Shown here in pieces: positions 6,418 to 7,855 of a DNA stretch of 7,855 bases; position 1 is the stretch's first letter, and every line of letters starts with the position of its first letter. Source of the DNA: Actinomycetota bacterium (lineage in GTDB: Bacteria > Actinomycetota > Acidimicrobiia > Acidimicrobiales > JAMCPL01); the NCBI GenBank assembly GCA_023379725.1, contig JAMCPC010000076.1, positions 1 to 7,855 on the forward strand, given 5' to 3'. Both the position numbers and the translations under genes were made by a program. The notes under the pieces were generated by a model. The model made no database searches and had not been told where the DNA came from. It saw only the letters and a program-made list of their open reading frames with translations.

Positions 6418-7815
6418 ATGCTCGATGTCGAAGTAATAGTCGCATCAAATAGAGGTCCAGTCTCTTTCATTTTCGACAAACAAAACAGACCAGTAGTGTC
6501 TTCAAGTGGTGGGGGTTTGGCAGGTACCTTAAAGAAATTGCTACTAGGTAGAGGTGCATCATGGGTAGCATGTGCAATGGGGGAGGCGGACTCCCAAGCT
6601 TCGAAATCAGGGCTTGCGGCAGCCGAGGCAGGTGAGGGAATTGACCTGGCCATGGTCGATATGGATTCCACTACCTACCATATGGCCTATGATACGGTAG
6701 CCAATGCTACCCTCTGGTTCTTGCACCATCACATGATGGACCTGTCAAGGGTTCCGCGATTCGGCGTGCGTTGGATGGAGGCGTGGAGTGGGTACAGAGA
6801 ATACAATCGGATATTTTCAGACGAAATATGTCAAATGGCAGGCGAAGGAGCGGTGGTGCTCGTCCAGGATTACCACCTTTCCCTCCTTCCGGGCATGTTG
6901 GCCAAAGCCCGCCCAGACCTTAAGGTAGTTCATTTTTTTCATACTCCCTTTGCATCTCCGGAATTCTTTCGAGCACTCCCGGATACGGCTGCCAGGGAGA
7001 TCGTTACAGCTATGGCTACTGCAAAGAGTTGCGGATTTCACTCCAGCAAGTGGGCTGATTCTTATCTGAGATCCTGTGTGGACACGGCATCAATCCAGCC
7101 CTCTTCGTTTGTATCGTCACTGGGAGTAGATACTGAATCTCTTCGTACAGAAGTTGAAAGTGAAAGGTGCATTGAAGCAAAATCGTGGGTCGAGAATATT
7201 GCGGATGGACGTAGTCTCATTGTTAGAACTGATCGGATGGAGCCCTCAAAGAACATACTACGGGGTCTGTGGGCGTTTGATGAGCTTTTGAGCGAACATC
7301 CTGAGTGGGTAGAGAGAGTGATATTTCTCGTGCTTACCTACCCCTCCAGGCAGAATCTACCAGAGTACCTTGCATATGCGTCAGAGGTAGAGACTACCGC
7401 CGACTACCTGAACGATAAATGGTCGACCCGCTCGTGGAGCCCGGTGGTACTCGATACCTCCGACGACTACTACAGGTCATTGGCAGCATTATCACTCTAC
7501 GATGTGCTTATGGTAAACCCTGTACGTGACGGGCTCAATCTAGTGGCCAAGGAGGGTCCTATAATAAACGAACGCCATGGGTCACTTGTACTGAGCCGGG
7601 AAGCTGGTACTTTCAGCGAACTCCAGGCAGCCGTAACCGGAGTCAATCCCTACGACATAGGAGAGACCTCTACCGGATTACACGAAGCTCTCACGCTCGG
7701 TCTGACCGAGCGTGCAGCTCGCGCCTCTCAGCTAGCCAAGCTGGCATCTTTGCGTACCCCTGAAGATTGGTTGGATGACCAGCTATCTCAAGCACTGGCC
7801 ATTCGCACGATATAG
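6418..7815 (+). CDS. otsA: Trehalose-6-phosphate synthase (GT20 family)
   Basis: This cytoplasmic glycosyltransferase joins a nucleotide-activated glucose to glucose-6-phosphate to give trehalose-6-phosphate, a step in making trehalose for stress protection. Counted from the ATG, the 465 residues show 'SNRGPVSF' (11-18), 'SSGGGLAGTL' (29-38), 'VQDYHL' (149-154, catalytic-site Asp), 'FHTPFASPEFFRALP' (174-188), 'DRMEPSKN' (272-279), 'NPVRDGLNLVAKE' (367-379) and 'LSREAGTFSEL' (392-402), in family order. Arg273 and Lys278 match the phosphate-binding Arg262 and Lys267 of E. coli OtsA, although the loop reads 'MEPSKN' rather than 'LDYSKG'. Length is usual. An in-frame TTG at 6397 would add 7 residues, but neither start has a ribosome-binding site. 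The ATG is preferred because a -10-like element fits a leaderless mRNA. No phosphatase gene (otsB) is in the window. A related GT20 activity with another acceptor is less likely. Confidence 0.9.
   Translation: MLDVEVIVASNRGPVSFIFDKQNRPVVSSSGGGLAGTLKKLLLGRGASWVACAMGEADSQASKSGLAAAEAGEGIDLAMVDMDSTTYHMAYDTVANATLWFLHHHMMDLSRVPRFGVRWMEAWSGYREYNRIFSDEICQMAGEGAVVLVQDYHLSLLPGMLAKARPDLKVVHFFHTPFASPEFFRALPDTAAREIVTAMATAKSCGFHSSKWADSYLRSCVDTASIQPSSFVSSLGVDTESLRTEVESERCIEAKSWVENIADGRSLIVRTDRMEPSKNILRGLWAFDELLSEHPEWVERVIFLVLTYPSRQNLPEYLAYASEVETTADYLNDKWSTRSWSPVVLDTSDDYYRSLAALSLYDVLMVNPVRDGLNLVAKEGPIINERHGSLVLSREAGTFSELQAAVTGVNPYDIGETSTGLHEALTLGLTERAARASQLAKLASLRTPEDWLDDQLSQALAIRTI
7692..7714 (+). other. 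Perfect hairpin inside the otsA coding region
   Basis: CACGCTCGGT (7692-7701) and ACCGAGCGTG (7705-7714) are exact reverse complements separated by CTG. The RNA would form a 10-bp, GC-rich stem with a 3-base loop. It lies about 100 bases before the stop codon and encodes 'TLGLTERA'. No T-run follows, so it is not a standard rho-independent terminator. Confidence 0.9.
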
Positions 7816-7834
7816 CCATTCGCACGATATAGCC
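7801..7834 (+). repeat. Perfect 17-bp tandem duplication across the otsA stop codon
   Basis: ATTCGCACGATATAGCC occurs at 7801-7817 and again, identical, at 7818-7834. The GCC before the first copy extends the match to 20 bases. The otsA stop TAG (7813-7815) lies in copy 1, so copy 2 is untranslated. The duplication does not change the protein. Confidence 0.97.
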
Positions 7835-7855
7835 AGCTCTTTACTGCACCTCGTG

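Noticed and set aside
6108..6452. 114-residue + strand frame spanning the end of the dehydrogenase gene and the start of otsA
   Set aside because: It overlaps two well-supported genes in another frame, shows no family motif and passes through the 10-bp repeat array. The dehydrogenase frame ends at a normal length, so no frameshift is needed.

Overview
The window carries seven protein genes, all on the + strand. Base composition is roughly balanced by eye. ATA (Ile), GTA (Val) and AGG (Arg) codons are frequent in every gene, and two genes appear to start with TTG. The last gene, a GT20 trehalose-6-phosphate synthase, has the 'SNRGPVSF ... EPSKN ... NPVRDGLNLVAKEG' style that I associate with Actinobacteria of the Acidimicrobiia type. 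That assignment is an inference from family resemblance, not a proof. The coding style looks even across the window, so I see no recently acquired island.

Positions 1-5468 hold a sugar-uptake and phosphorylation cluster of the ribose (CUT2) type: a substrate-binding protein cut off at the window's 5' edge, a 183-base gap, a LacI-family regulator, a ribokinase, a single-domain ABC ATPase and a CUT2 permease. From lacI to the permease the genes are packed: the stop and start overlap by 4 and 8 bases at the first two junctions and abut exactly at the third. This implies one transcript with coupled translation. The likely pathway is capture of a pentose (ribose or similar) by the binding protein, import through a transporter built from one permease and one ATPase type, phosphorylation by the kinase, and control by the LacI protein. 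No RbsD mutarotase is present. The ribokinase keeps the ribose-contacting residues known from E. coli RbsK, whereas the binding protein appears to have His in place of one RbsB ligand-binding Gln.

Positions 5551-6288 encode a classical short-chain dehydrogenase of unknown substrate with its own strong ribosome-binding site. After a 129-base spacer comes a trehalose-6-phosphate synthase (otsA), which probably has its own promoter and may be read from a leaderless mRNA. No trehalose-phosphate phosphatase is visible.

I find no wholly new system. The unusual features are: (1) a hydrophilic insertion of about 95 residues in the C-terminal part of the LacI regulator; (2) a perfect 20-bp repeat that duplicates the TTG start of the ribokinase in frame; (3) a triple 10-bp repeat upstream of otsA; (4) a perfect 17-bp tandem duplication across the otsA stop codon; (5) a perfect 10-bp-stem hairpin inside otsA. 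Items 2-4 lie at gene boundaries and suggest recurrent short duplications there.
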